DNA from: Phyllobacterium bourgognense
Lineage (GTDB): Bacteria; Pseudomonadota; Alphaproteobacteria; Rhizobiales; Rhizobiaceae
Assembly (NCBI RefSeq): GCF_003337575.1
Contig: NZ_QPJM01000002.1
Coordinates: 372,001-436,000 of the forward strand
Direction: 5' to 3'
DNA length: 64,000 bases
Shown here: in pieces, positions 1 through 8,665 of the stretch
How the letters are laid out: every line of letters begins with the position of its first letter
Numbering within the stretch: the stretch's first letter is position 1
Made by a program: the position numbers and the translations under genes
Notes under the pieces: generated by a model
Seen by the model: the letters and a program-made list of their open reading frames with translations, nothing else
Told to the model about the DNA's origin: nothing
Database searches by the model: none

Positions 1-1338
1 ATCGACACGCACCACGCCGGCGTCTCCGCCCGGCACCTGCAGGGAGTTACCCTGGATCAGCGTGTCATATTGCTCGTAGACCCAGCGGCGAGATGAAAGG
101 TCGGGCGAATTGAGCATTTGTAGCAGCGCCGCGCCATAGTCCTCGACCTCTGGCACATTGGCAGCTGGCAGGGGCGCGTGCTTGCCCGGCTCCATCCAGG
201 GCCGGTCATATTCCGGGGCCTGGTCGCCGAGATCCTTGATCGGAAGATTGGCGACTTCATCGCCGTCATGCAGCACGCGAAAGCGCAGATCGTCGGTCGT
301 ATAGCCGACAATGGCGAAATCCAGCCCCCATTTCTTGAAGATGCCCTCGGCCTCTTCCTCTTTTTCCGGGCGCAGCACCATGAGCATGCGCTCCTGGCTT
401 TCGGACAGCATCATTTCGTAGGCGGTCATGCGCTCTTCGCGCACCGGCACGGAGTTGAGATCGAGTTCGATCCCGAGATTGCCCTTGGCGCCCATTTCCA
501 CTGCCGAGCAGGTGAGGCCGGCGGCACCCATGTCCTGAATGGCGATGACGGCGCCGGAAGCCATCAGTTCCAGAGAAGCCTCGAGCAGGCATTTTTCGGT
601 AAAGGGATCGCCCACCTGTACGGTAGGGCGCTTCTCCTCGATGGATTCGTCAAATTCAGCCGATGCCATGGTTGCACCGCCAACGCCGTCACGTCCGGTC
701 TTGGCACCGAGATAAACCACCGGCAGGCCTACGCCCTTGGCCTCGGACAGGAAGATTGCATCGGTCTTGGCAAGGCCCGCTGCAAACGCATTGACCAGGA
801 TATTGCCATTATAGCGCGCGTCGAAATTGACCTCGCCGCCAACCGTCGGCACGCCGAACGAATTGCCATAGCCGCCGACCCCCTCGACTACGCCGGAAAC
901 GAGATGCCGCGTCTTGGGATGCGACGGTTCGCCGAAACGCAGCGCGTTCATCGCCGCGATCGGCCGCGCACCCATCGTGAACACATCGCGAAGGATACCG
1001 CCGACGCCGGTCGCGGCGCCCTGATATGGCTCGATATAGGACGGGTGGTTGTGGCTCTCCATCTTGAAGACTACGCAATCGCCATCGCCGATATCGACGA
1101 CACCGGCGTTTTCGCCCGGCCCCTGGATGACCTGTGGACCGGTCGTCGGTAGTGTACGCAGCCACTTCTTCGAAGATTTGTAAGAACAATGCTCGTTCCA
1201 CATGGCGGAAAAGATGCCAAGTTCGGTAAAGCTCGGCTCGCGCCCGATCAGATCGAGGATGCGCTGATATTCGTCCGGCTTCAGCCCGTGTGAAGCCACG
1301 AGTTCCGGCGTGATCTTGACAGTATTGGAAATGGTCAT
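1..1338 (-). CDS. purL: Phosphoribosylformylglycinamidine synthase subunit II (3' part missing)
   Basis: This is the N-terminal 446 residues of the FGAM synthase large subunit, which makes FGAM from FGAR, ATP and glutamine-derived ammonia in purine synthesis. The start reads [10 protein letters not shown]. The ATP/metal-binding stretch ESHNHP lies at residues 94-99, followed by a Gly-rich segment ([12 protein letters not shown]). The short (about 740-residue) small-type PurL of alphaproteobacteria works with separate PurQ and PurS subunits, which are not in view. The reading frame runs off the left edge, so the C-terminus is outside the window. It is divergent from the SDR gene at 1525. Confidence 0.96.
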   Translation of the reverse strand, partial: MTISNTVKITPELVASHGLKPDEYQRILDLIGREPSFTELGIFSAMWNEHCSYKSSKKWLRTLPTTGPQVIQGPGENAGVVDIGDGDCVVFKMESHNHPSYIEPYQGAATGVGGILRDVFTMGARPIAAMNALRFGEPSHPKTRHLVSGVVEGVGGYGNSFGVPTVGGEVNFDARYNGNILVNAFAAGLAKTDAIFLSEAKGVGLPVVYLGAKTGRDGVGGATMASAEFDESIEEKRPTVQVGDPFTEKCLLEASLELMASGAVIAIQDMGAAGLTCSAVEMGAKGNLGIELDLNSVPVREERMTAYEMMLSESQERMLMVLRPEKEEEAEGIFKKWGLDFAIVGYTTDDLRFRVLHDGDEVANLPIKDLGDQAPEYDRPWMEPGKHAPLPAANVPEVEDYGAALLQMLNSPDLSSRRWVYEQYDTLIQGNSLQVPGGDAGVVRVD

Positions 1339-1524
1339 GGGTCCTGAAATATCCATACGTGGGAGAGCTTTTGGCCTTCTTTAGCTTATGTAGTCCTGCG
1401 GCGCGATAGGAAAAAGGGCTGAATCAACAGAGAGGGTCGCGGCTAAGGCTGGGGCGCTTGTCCGGCGCATATGGCGGGCATAAGGTCTGCATTCAGGCAG
1501 TATCGCGTGTGGAGGAGACCGAAA

Positions 1525-2292
1525 ATGACGGGCAGGCTGGCAGGCAAGGTGGCAATCGTTTCCGGTGGAGCGACAGGCATGGGCGGCGCGGCATCGAAAC
1601 TTTTCGCTGCCGAGGGCGCAAAAGTGGCAATCATCGACCGCAACGAGCAGGCGTCGGCTGCCGCTGTAGCGGAGATTATTGCTGCTGGTGGTGTCGCCAG
1701 CTATTTCGTCGCCGATGTTTCCGATGAGGCGCAGGTGCAGAAGGCGGTTGCCGGGGTTGCGGACAGATACGGCAATGTCACTGTTCTCTTCAATCATGCG
1801 GGTACCATCGTCATCAAGCCGTTCCTCGAGACGACGGTTGAGGAATGGGATTGGCTGCACGCGGTCAATGTGCGCTCCATGTATCTGATGACGCGCGCCG
1901 TCATCCCGCACATGCTCGATGCTGGCGGCGGTTCGATCGTCTGCACCTCGTCCATTTCAGCTGTGGCGGCAACGCCGATGGAAGTTCTCTACGATACGAC
2001 CAAAGGTGCCTGTCATATGTTTGCGCGAGCCATCGCGGTTGAATTCCGCGATCGCAACATTCGATGCAACGCCGTCTGCCCGGGGTTTATCCGCACGCCG
2101 CACGGCGTGCGTGAGGTGGATGAATTGCAAAAGCAAGGCGTGGATGTTTCGGATGAGGCGATAAGCGCGGCGCAGGGGCGGATCGGCGAGCCCGAAGAAG
2201 TAGCTCGTGCCGCGCTTTTCCTTGCCAGCGACGAGGCGAGCTTCATCACCGGCACGCACCTGTTTGTTGATAACGGCTTCACGGCGATCTGA
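1525..2292 (+). CDS. SDR family NAD(P)-dependent oxidoreductase
   Basis: A 255-residue classical short-chain dehydrogenase/reductase. Visible are the nucleotide-binding GGATGMGG (residues 14-21), the NHAG motif (90-93), the catalytic Ser near 142-143 and the YDTTK pair Tyr156/Lys160. The acid 'DRN' after beta-2 favours NAD over NADP. The start at 1525 is chosen because GGAGGAGA lies just upstream; the frame stays open back to 1471 but that extension has no homologous look. The substrate cannot be read from sequence. The DUF1330 gene follows 102 bp downstream on the same strand and may be co-transcribed. Confidence 0.9.
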   Translation: MTGRLAGKVAIVSGGATGMGGAASKLFAAEGAKVAIIDRNEQASAAAVAEIIAAGGVASYFVADVSDEAQVQKAVAGVADRYGNVTVLFNHAGTIVIKPFLETTVEEWDWLHAVNVRSMYLMTRAVIPHMLDAGGGSIVCTSSISAVAATPMEVLYDTTKGACHMFARAIAVEFRDRNIRCNAVCPGFIRTPHGVREVDELQKQGVDVSDEAISAAQGRIGEPEEVARAALFLASDEASFITGTHLFVDNGFTAI

Positions 2293-2394
2293 ACAAAGCG
2301 TTTCTGCAACTGGAAGTTGGCGCTTCCCCGTGCAACACTGCATTTGGGTCACCGGACTTTACGGGCTTCGACAGCCCGGCATAGGAGGAATGCA

Positions 2395-2721
2395 ATGACG
2401 GTTTTCCTGATCGCCGACGTTAAAATCACTGATGACAAATGGGTGCCGGAATATGCAGCTGTCGTGCATGACATAGCGGCTAAACATGGCGGCAAATATC
2501 TTTCACGCAGCGGCAATATCAAAGTGCTTGAAGGCAAGCCGCTTGAGACGACGCTCATCGCACTTATCCAGTTTCCGGATGCGGATGCCGCCATGGCCTT
2601 TGCAAATGATCCGGAATACGCCCCTTATGGCAAGGCGCGCCAGGAAGGCAGCGAAAGCCGCTTCCAGCTTATCGACGATACGGATATCGCCGGGACCATC
2701 CCGTACTTGGGCAAGGGGTGA
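2395..2721 (+). CDS. DUF1330 domain-containing protein
   Basis: A 108-residue protein whose whole length matches the DUF1330 dimeric alpha/beta-barrel fold: it begins MTVFLIADVKITDD and has the typical 'Y..vv..ia.khGGkyL.R' and 'fpd.daa.af..dpeYap' patterns. No biochemical role is established for the family. A strong AGGAGGA lies 5 bases before the ATG at 2395, so the longer open frame from 2317 is not used. It follows the SDR gene and could be its operon partner. Confidence 0.85.
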   Translation: MTVFLIADVKITDDKWVPEYAAVVHDIAAKHGGKYLSRSGNIKVLEGKPLETTLIALIQFPDADAAMAFANDPEYAPYGKARQEGSESRFQLIDDTDIAGTIPYLGKG

Positions 2722-2773
2722 GGATAGAGGCGCTGGCATATCGAGGCGTCAGTGCAAGCAATGAGTACATCAC

Positions 2774-2906
2774 CATGTGCGTGGTTCGACAAGCTCACCA
2801 CGAGGGAGGTTGGTGGATTTCCATGCCAATCGCCAACGTTTCCATTTCGTTGCTCCCTGCAATCAACTCACCGCCCTCATGGTGAGCTAGTCGAACCGCG
2901 CACATG
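2774..2906. repeat. Palindromic intergenic repeat, family A, copy 1
   Basis: Two 33-bp arms (2774-2806 and 2874-2906) are inverted copies differing at three positions. Each carries the core GGTTCGAC-AGCTCACCA-GAGGG. A second copy lies at 12130-12253, and both interiors share CAATCGCCAA. The element fills the gap between the DUF1330 gene and the MocR gene, which end towards each other, so it could fold into a long hairpin in either transcript. No coding content is seen. Confidence 0.85.
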
Positions 2907-2950
2907 GAATTGGGCTCAATTATTTGCTCGGATTCTCCAAGAACTATACC

Positions 2951-4366
2951 TCAAGAATAACTGTCATAACTCGCATTATCCGTTTCCATTAGCCGGCGTA
3001 GTATGCTGAAGCCCTGAACCACCTCATCGCGCGTTTCCGGCACCGTCAGTCCGAGGCGGACGCGATGGAACACTTTCTCTGTGCGGCCCGGTTTGAATTC
3101 GTCCTCGTCGTCCACAAGCACGCCTTCATTCAGCGCAGCGCTTTTGAACGTGCCAGAAAGCCACGGGTCGGGCAATTTCATCCATAAAAATGGCGCAAGC
3201 GGCTGCGAGGAAAACTCCATGCCCGCGAAGACCGAGCGCGCAATCGCTTCGCGCGCGGCGATCTCGGTCTGGACCTTGCCGCGGATCGCGTCGGCTTCGC
3301 CTGAATTGACCAGTTGTGCGCCGAGTTCCGCCATGATGAATGGCATGCCGCCGGTGACCATCTTGTGCGCCGTGTGGACACGCGCCGCGAGATGCGGAGG
3401 GCAGGCGACCCAGCCGCCGCGCACACCCGCCGCCACGGATTTCGACAGGCCGCCGATATGAAATGTCCGTTCCGGCGCGAGATCGGCGATCTTGATATGG
3501 TCGTGCCCCATCACCGAGCCGTAAATCTCGTCCTCGATGATCCAGACATTGTGCCGCCGCGCGATCTCGACGATCACCCGGCGATGCTCCTCCGGCATGG
3601 TGGTTGCAGTCGGGTTGTGCAGCGACGGCATGAGAAAAATCAGCTTGGGATGCTGTTGCGCGCAGAGCCGTTCGAAATCGTCGGGCGTCGCACTGCCATT
3701 TTCCGTGTGGAGGATGATGCTGCGCCGGCCCATGAGATTGACGCTGCGTGCTGCCGAGCAATAGGTCAGGTCTTCGAAAGCGACCCGGTCGCCGGGAACT
3801 GTTATCGCCGCTATCACCGCGAGAATTGCCGAATGCGCGCCGAGTGTCGGCACGATGGACGGAGGTTCCGGCACCCAGCCAGCGCCGGATAGCCATTTGC
3901 TTCCAGCCTCCTGCCACGATGCGGGAAGGGTGCGGGAATAGCTCGACATCTCGCGCGGGAATTGTCGAGTGATGTCCGCCAGTAGCTGTTGCATCGCGTC
4001 GGACTGGCCGACCTCGATTGCGGCCGTCGAGTCCATGCGAATCTTGCCGGGTGTGGCCACCGGACCGCGCGTGCCACCAAACGGCTCCGTGTGCGGTGGC
4101 GCCTGAACCAGCGAGGCCACCTTGTGATCCGTCACGTAGGTACCGCGTCCGACTTCGCCGCTGACAAGCCCGCGCTCGCGAATGAGATTATAGGCGCGGC
4201 CGACCGTTCCTATCGTCACGCCGATATCGAAGGCGAGATTGCGCTGTGGCGGCAGTTTGGTGCCGGGCGCGAGAATGCCCCCGGCAATGTCGGTTTCAAT
4301 ACGGTCGGCCAGCTGCAGGTATAGCGGGCCTTTGCCAGGTTCAAGTTCAGGGAGCCAATTTGTCAT
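2951..4366 (-). CDS. MocR-type PLP-dependent transcriptional regulator (GntR HTH plus aminotransferase fold)
   Basis: A 471-residue fusion. Residues about 12-80 form a GntR winged helix (PLYLQLADRIETDI...LPPQRNLA), and about 110-460 a fold-type I aminotransferase domain. The PLP lysine is Lys309 in GGLSKSVAAG; the cofactor-contacting NP (251-252) and DEIYG (Asp279) are intact. MocR proteins usually sense an amino compound or PLP derivative rather than catalyse a reaction. It is divergent from a DUF1127 gene across 91 bp that hold direct repeats spaced by 30 bp (see that entry). The effector and targets are unknown. Confidence 0.9.
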   Translation of the reverse strand: MTNWLPELEPGKGPLYLQLADRIETDIAGGILAPGTKLPPQRNLAFDIGVTIGTVGRAYNLIRERGLVSGEVGRGTYVTDHKVASLVQAPPHTEPFGGTRGPVATPGKIRMDSTAAIEVGQSDAMQQLLADITRQFPREMSSYSRTLPASWQEAGSKWLSGAGWVPEPPSIVPTLGAHSAILAVIAAITVPGDRVAFEDLTYCSAARSVNLMGRRSIILHTENGSATPDDFERLCAQQHPKLIFLMPSLHNPTATTMPEEHRRVIVEIARRHNVWIIEDEIYGSVMGHDHIKIADLAPERTFHIGGLSKSVAAGVRGGWVACPPHLAARVHTAHKMVTGGMPFIMAELGAQLVNSGEADAIRGKVQTEIAAREAIARSVFAGMEFSSQPLAPFLWMKLPDPWLSGTFKSAALNEGVLVDDEDEFKPGRTEKVFHRVRLGLTVPETRDEVVQGFSILRRLMETDNASYDSYS

Positions 4367-4383
4367 GGTAACAATTATAATAT

Positions 4384-4435
4384 TGCGATTTCAATTGAGT
4401 CAATTCATATAACAATCGCACAAAAAGAGTCAATT
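4384..4435. promoter_or_regulatory. Probable MocR binding region: direct repeats inside an inverted repeat
   Basis: The divergent mocR/DUF1127 spacer holds the direct repeat GAGTCAATT at 4397-4405 and 4427-4435, exactly 30 bp apart (about three helical turns). The inverted pair TGCGATT (4384-4390) and AATCGCA (4414-4420) is interleaved with it. MocR regulators such as GabR and PdxR are known to bind direct repeats on one helix face. Assignment to this particular regulator is inference from position. Confidence 0.5.
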
Positions 4436-4457
4436 TGACCTCCCAAGGACAATGACA

Positions 4458-4691
4458 ATGAGTACAATAGATACAATTAGACCTTCTGATGGCGTTGCAA
4501 GTCACGCGGCAAGGACTGAGAAGCGCGGATGGCTACCCACGGCATCCGCATTGATCGGCTGGTTTGGTAACGCCATGATGAAGCGCCGGACGCGCATGCA
4601 TCTCAGCGAGCTCAGCAATGATCTATTGAATGATGTCGGTATTGAACCGGCGCAAGCGCGTCGCGAGACCAAGCGGTTCTTCTGGGATTGA
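4458..4691 (+). CDS. DUF1127 domain-containing small protein
   Basis: A 77-residue basic protein. The C-terminal half matches DUF1127 (YjiS-like), with the characteristic RRTRMHLSELSNDLLNDVGI stretch of arginine-rich helix plus 'L.dls...L.DiG'. AAGGA at 4445-4449 sits 8 bases before ATG 4458, so that start is preferred to ATG 4452. DUF1127 proteins of alphaproteobacteria have been linked to RNA turnover and phosphate or stress physiology. The role here is not known. It lies divergent from the MocR gene and is followed by a second DUF1127 gene. Confidence 0.82.
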   Translation: MSTIDTIRPSDGVASHAARTEKRGWLPTASALIGWFGNAMMKRRTRMHLSELSNDLLNDVGIEPAQARRETKRFFWD

Positions 4692-4758
4692 GGCGCTCTT
4701 GCGATGGGGGTCGCCAATACCGATATGAAAGGCGATCGCTCGTCACATGGAGGCGAAT

Positions 4759-4977
4759 ATGGGTCCGATCTACATAGATCCTGGCAGGTCATTTCTCTTC
4801 GGCCTGGTACCAGCATTTCAATACGGCATACTCACACGCGTCGTGCGCTGGCTGGAAAATGCGGCCGTGCAACGCCGGACAAGGCTGGAGCTTGGATCGC
4901 TTGGCGATGACGGGTTGAAAGACCTCGGCTTGACACGCGATCACGTCGAAGCGGATCTCGAAAGGTATTATTCCTGA
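4759..4977 (+). CDS. DUF1127 domain-containing small protein, second copy
   Basis: A 72-residue protein that begins MGPIYIDPGRS, then a short hydrophobic stretch, and ends with a DUF1127 motif (VQRRTRLELGSLGDDGLKDLGL). GGAGG at 4749-4753 places the start at 4759 rather than the ATG at 4747. It lies 67 bp after the first DUF1127 gene in the same direction and probably belongs to the same transcript. The two copies share only the DUF1127 half, so this is not a recent duplication. Confidence 0.8.
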   Translation: MGPIYIDPGRSFLFGLVPAFQYGILTRVVRWLENAAVQRRTRLELGSLGDDGLKDLGLTRDHVEADLERYYS

Positions 4978-5017
4978 GGTGATGAGGCCGGCGCACCTCG
5001 CACGGCCTCAGCCATTT

Positions 5018-5434
5018 TCATCCGCTGGCCGAGCACGATGTCTGTCCGCCTGCCCACCGCCGCACGTCTCCGGCGATCCGGTTGCCGGCGGAATTGCTCA
5101 TGAGCGGACCGAAGGCTTCGACCTTCGCCGGGTTGCCTTCCGCATGCACGACGAGAAGCGGGCGCCCGCCCGGATTGCTCGAGGGGACGACGAGGATGCG
5201 CGGGCGTCCCGAAAAGGAATTCAGTTCCGGCGCCAGACGGTATGGCTTGAAGCTTGAATCGCCCGATTTGAACCAGCAATTATTGGCGGCGATTGCCACG
5301 CGCTCCATCGTTGGCAATGCGGCTTTTTCCGATGAGAAGGCCAGAGAACCAGGCCCGGGTTTGCCTTTCGATTGACAACCGGCCAGGACGCCGAGCGAAA
5401 TTATTACGGCGATTGCGATCGTCGGCGTCTTCAT
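5018..5434 (-). CDS. Small putative lipoprotein
   Basis: A 138-residue protein with a lipoprotein signal: the positively charged start MKTPTIAI, a hydrophobic core and the lipobox LAGC, giving Cys19 as the lipidated residue. The mature part has three more Cys and no motif I recognise. It is convergent with the DUF1127 gene. Localisation is probably the periplasmic face of a membrane. Function unknown. Confidence 0.7.
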   Translation of the reverse strand: MKTPTIAIAVIISLGVLAGCQSKGKPGPGSLAFSSEKAALPTMERVAIAANNCWFKSGDSSFKPYRLAPELNSFSGRPRILVVPSSNPGGRPLLVVHAEGNPAKVEAFGPLMSNSAGNRIAGDVRRWAGGQTSCSASG

Positions 5435-5474
5435 GCGTATTTCTCCGGTTTAAAGGTATTGTTGAGATTCATGT

Positions 5475-5580
5475 CAAGGCGAGGCGAAAACGGCGGTTTT
5501 CGAGAACCGGAGCGCAGCGTACATTGAGTACGTGAGCACCGGAGCGCAGTAAACAGCCGTTTGCAGGCCGCCATGGCGTG
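5475..5580. repeat. Rhizobial-type intergenic repeat, family B, copy 1
   Basis: An imperfectly palindromic element of about 105 bp. Its core is GCGTAC-N5-GTACGTGAGC flanked by the direct repeat ACCGGAGCGCAG (5506-5517 and 5538-5549, 32 bp apart). A diverged copy lies at 13850-13970. The organisation resembles the short palindromic repeat families of Brucella and rhizobia; exact family membership was not tested. It fills the gap between the lipoprotein and GST genes. Confidence 0.75.
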
Positions 5581-5601
5581 AATATCTACATACCTTTGGT
5601 T

Positions 5602-6261
5602 TTAAGCGGACTCGAGCTCACCCTGGAACACTTTGAGTCCGTCGGTCATTTCGTACCAGACCAGCGATAGCACCGGATCCTGAATAATCAGTTGCTGAAG
5701 CGCATCGAATTTCGGGTAAGGGTCGAGCAGATCCTCGCGGCCGGAGATGACGCGGAAATTGTTGAAGACGAAACGCGTCGGCGTCAGCCAGGCATCGGCC
5801 AGAGTCATCTGATCGCCCAGCGCGTAAGGGCCATTATCGATACGCTTTTCGATCTCGGTCAGGCCGATTTCCATCTGCTTGAACAGCTTGCTGATGCGCG
5901 CATCATCCTTCGACTTCCTGAAGAACAGCTCGAAAAGTTCCATCACCGGCGCCAGCACCTCGAGTTCGGCCGTGCGGGCGGTCATGCGTACAATGGCCCG
6001 GTCGCGGGAATCGGCCGGGAGCAGCGCTGGTTCGGGGAAATGCTCTTCCAGATATTCGGCGATCACCGAGGCTTCGACGATGGTGAGGCCGGAGCCCGTG
6101 ATCAGCACAGGTATGCGGTTGAACGGCGAAATGGCGCGGAATTCTTCCGGGATCGGAAATCCCGAGGGCGGCGCGACGACCTTGATGGGAGCTTGTTTGT
6201 AATAGGCGATGCAGCGGATGATGGAGGAATAGGGGGATAGTGGCCGCGAGTAGAGTTTCAT
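5602..6261 (-). CDS. Glutathione S-transferase family protein
   Basis: A 219-residue cytosolic GST. It has an N-terminal thioredoxin fold (MKLYSRPLSPYSSIIRC, with Ser/Cys candidates near the usual catalytic position), the cis-Pro of 'NRIPVL' near residue 52, the glutathione-binding 'EASVIAEYLEE' around 64-74, and an all-helical C-terminal domain containing LADAWLTP. The length is typical. The physiological substrate is not predictable. It stands alone on the minus strand. Confidence 0.88.
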   Translation of the reverse strand: MKLYSRPLSPYSSIIRCIAYYKQAPIKVVAPPSGFPIPEEFRAISPFNRIPVLITGSGLTIVEASVIAEYLEEHFPEPALLPADSRDRAIVRMTARTAELEVLAPVMELFELFFRKSKDDARISKLFKQMEIGLTEIEKRIDNGPYALGDQMTLADAWLTPTRFVFNNFRVISGREDLLDPYPKFDALQQLIIQDPVLSLVWYEMTDGLKVFQGELESA

Positions 6262-6384
6262 GTGTGGTCCTCCATTAAGCGCAGTTTTTGCTGTCCGCAG
6301 ACACTGCTTCGGTCGAGCCTATAGCAATGCCCGCAGAGATCAAGGAAGACATCGCTTTTGGGGTCCGTCGGCTAAGCCAACGTA

Positions 6385-6933
6385 TCAAAGTTGGGAGAGA
6401 AACTTTGCGAATACCATCGAACCTTCCGGCCAGGGGCCGTGGCCGGATTCCGAATTGAGATGGCCGCTGTCACCGGCGTCGACGATCATCGAACCCCATG
6501 ATGCGGCGAGTTCATCCGCCACCTCGTAGGAGCAATAATGATCGTTGCGGCTGGCGACGACGATGGACGGAAATGTGAACGGTTCCAGCGGGTAGGGGCC
6601 GAAGGTCATCAGATGTTTCGGCCGGATCTTCGGGTTGGAAACATCCGGCGGCGTTACCAGAAACGCGCCTTTGACCTTGTCGCCGATCTCGGGAATGGCA
6701 TGAATGAAGGTCGGCACGCCAAGCGAATGCGCGACTACGACCACCGGGCGCGTCGCGGCATTGACGGATTTTATCACCTGCGCCACCCAGTCCTCACGGA
6801 CGGGTTTCGTCCACTCCGCCTGGTCGACGCGGCGCGCGGTGGAAAGCTTGTTCTCCCAGCGCGTCTGCCAGTGATCGGGGCCGGAATTGGTATAGCCGGG
6901 AACGATGAGAATATCGGTGTCTTTGACTTTCAT
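6385..6933 (-). CDS. RBBP9/YdeN family alpha/beta hydrolase
   Basis: A 182-residue serine hydrolase of the RBBP9/YdeN type (DUF452/Ser_hydrolase). It starts with 'ILIVPGYTNSGPDHWQTRWE', has the nucleophile elbow AHSLG, and shows a likely Asp (SRNDHYC) and catalytic His (GDSGHLN). It is probably cytoplasmic. No substrate is known for bacterial members. It transcribes away from the MscS gene. Confidence 0.87.
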   Translation of the reverse strand: MKVKDTDILIVPGYTNSGPDHWQTRWENKLSTARRVDQAEWTKPVREDWVAQVIKSVNAATRPVVVVAHSLGVPTFIHAIPEIGDKVKGAFLVTPPDVSNPKIRPKHLMTFGPYPLEPFTFPSIVVASRNDHYCSYEVADELAASWGSMIVDAGDSGHLNSESGHGPWPEGSMVFAKFLSQL

Positions 6934-7083
6934 GCGCCGTATTTAGGAAAAAAGCCGGTGGTTCGCAATATCGGCATGCCTGACGGACGCTGCGAGCAGG
7001 GATATACCAGGTCTCCGCGATCTTCGTTATCGATACCGACGAAAAGGCGCTTGTCCTTCCAATGAAGTAAGGTAAGGAGCGTT

Positions 7084-7110
7084 GGCCGGGCCAAAAATCG
7101 AACCCCGGCC
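7084..7110. other. Strong GC hairpin just upstream of the MscS gene
   Basis: GGCCGGG (7084-7090) and CCCGGCC (7104-7110) form a perfect 7-bp stem with a 13-base loop. It ends about 30 bases before the MscS start codon. No U-run follows, so it is not an obvious terminator. It could be a 5'-UTR structure or a protein site. Confidence 0.45.
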
Positions 7111-7140
7111 TCGTTAGCTTGCTTTCAGGAGCCACCTACC

Positions 7141-8577
7141 ATGCTCGATCTGCTTGTCTCGCCACTTTTCCAAATCGTCGCACTGGGTATTGCAGGCATC
7201 GTCGTCTGGCATTTGCAGGGGCGCGGTCGTCCGACAGCCCGCCTCTTGGTCCAGATCGCTTTCTTTGCCGCCATGACGGCAATATTGTTCGCAAACGGCA
7301 TCTCGCCTCTCAAGTTCGAGCCAATGAGAGAAGGTGGCACCATGCTCATCGCAGCCAAGACGCTGTGGTGGGTACATCTGGCCTGGGCATCGATCGGTTT
7401 TGTCCGCATCTATATTGTCCTCGACGGCAGGCCGCGCGAAGCCCGGGTGTTACAGGACCTGATCATCGCCGCAGTCTACCTTGGGGTTACGCTCTCGGTT
7501 CTCGCCTTCGTGTTTGACTTTGCAATCGGAACACTCCTCGCGACCTCCGGCGTCCTCGCGATCATACTCGGCCTTGCCTTGCAGAGCACACTGAACGATC
7601 TCTTTTCCGGATTGGCACTCACATTGGGACGCCCGTATGGAATCGGTGACTGGATCATCCTGACCGACGGCACAGAGGGACGGGTGGTGGAGAGCACCTG
7701 GCGTTCAACCCATATCCTGACGCCGGCAAACAACATCGTCGTGTTGCCGAACAGCTTTCTGGCCAAGATCGGCCTGACGAACGTCAATCGTCCTGACGAG
7801 ACGCATCTGCTGGTTCTGCCGCTCCGTGTGAAGCCGGTGCACCCGCCATCTTTTGTCGTCGAGAAGATGCGGCAAGCCATGATTGGGGCAAACAACATCA
7901 TTCACGATCCTGCTCCCGTTGTCGCGCTGAAGGGTATCGACGCCTTTGCCATGGACGTGGAACTGCAATTCCGTGTCAGGCATCCCTCAGATAGAATTCC
8001 CGCCAGGAACGAGCTTATCAATCTGGTCTATCGCCAATGTATCGAGGCGGGCATTTCTCTTGCCCCGCCGGCGTCGTCTTCCGTCCTTGTTGAAAACATT
8101 CACACCAATCATGCCTCACAGGAAACGTTGCAGGAACTGTTGCAGAGCAATCCCATCTTTGCAGATATCGAACAGGCCGAGCTGCATAAACTGTCAGCGT
8201 CGGCGAAACTGCGGCAGTACCGGCCCGGAGATATCGTTTTCGAAGGGGCGGATAGTGCATCGAACCTGATGGTTGTCCGCTCGGGAGCTATCTCGGCACT
8301 TTCTGATGGAGTGGAAGTCCTGCGACTTGCGCCGGGTGCCATATTCGGCCAGATCGATGGCGTGCCGCGGGCCACCAAATACGAAGCTTTGACCGTGCTC
8401 GAAGCCTATGAAATTGACGGACTTACCTTGGCGCCGCTGTTCAAGGATCATCCCGAATTCCAGAACAACCTTACCCGGCACCTTTCCGGTATTACCGGGA
8501 ACGGACCGGCGGCGGGCTCTTCTCGAGGGGAGCATGCATCCATCCTCCGTACGGTTCGAGGCTTGTTGGGTAAATGA
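7141..8577 (+). CDS. MscS-family mechanosensitive channel with C-terminal cyclic-nucleotide-binding-like domain
   Basis: A 478-residue membrane protein. There are four hydrophobic helices in residues 1-150, then an MscS pore/beta domain with 'GLALQSTLNDLFSGLALTLGRPYGIGDWI' features (about 140-185) and the MscS cytosolic cage to about 320. A Crp-type beta-roll fills about 345-440. Its phosphate-binding cassette reads FGQIDGVPRATKYEALTV instead of the usual FGE..L....R.A.V, so cyclic-nucleotide binding is doubtful. AGGAG precedes the start by 9 bases. A role as an osmotic safety valve is inferred from family. Confidence 0.88.
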   Translation: MLDLLVSPLFQIVALGIAGIVVWHLQGRGRPTARLLVQIAFFAAMTAILFANGISPLKFEPMREGGTMLIAAKTLWWVHLAWASIGFVRIYIVLDGRPREARVLQDLIIAAVYLGVTLSVLAFVFDFAIGTLLATSGVLAIILGLALQSTLNDLFSGLALTLGRPYGIGDWIILTDGTEGRVVESTWRSTHILTPANNIVVLPNSFLAKIGLTNVNRPDETHLLVLPLRVKPVHPPSFVVEKMRQAMIGANNIIHDPAPVVALKGIDAFAMDVELQFRVRHPSDRIPARNELINLVYRQCIEAGISLAPPASSSVLVENIHTNHASQETLQELLQSNPIFADIEQAELHKLSASAKLRQYRPGDIVFEGADSASNLMVVRSGAISALSDGVEVLRLAPGAIFGQIDGVPRATKYEALTVLEAYEIDGLTLAPLFKDHPEFQNNLTRHLSGITGNGPAAGSSRGEHASILRTVRGLLGK

Positions 8578-8665
8578 ATAAATGCACAATTTCTTCTCGG
8601 CGCTGTCGGCAAATGCCACTCCCGGTCGTCTTTAACGCATAACGGCAGCATTGAAGGAGACTAAA

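Noticed and set aside
178-1152. Long plus-strand open frame (324 codons) opposite purL
   Set aside because: It is antisense to a highly conserved purL and its translation has no domain pattern; GC-rich codon use opens such frames.
5506-5549. CRISPR-like direct repeats
   Set aside because: Only two 12-bp repeats occur and they are part of a dispersed palindromic element, with no cas genes in the window.
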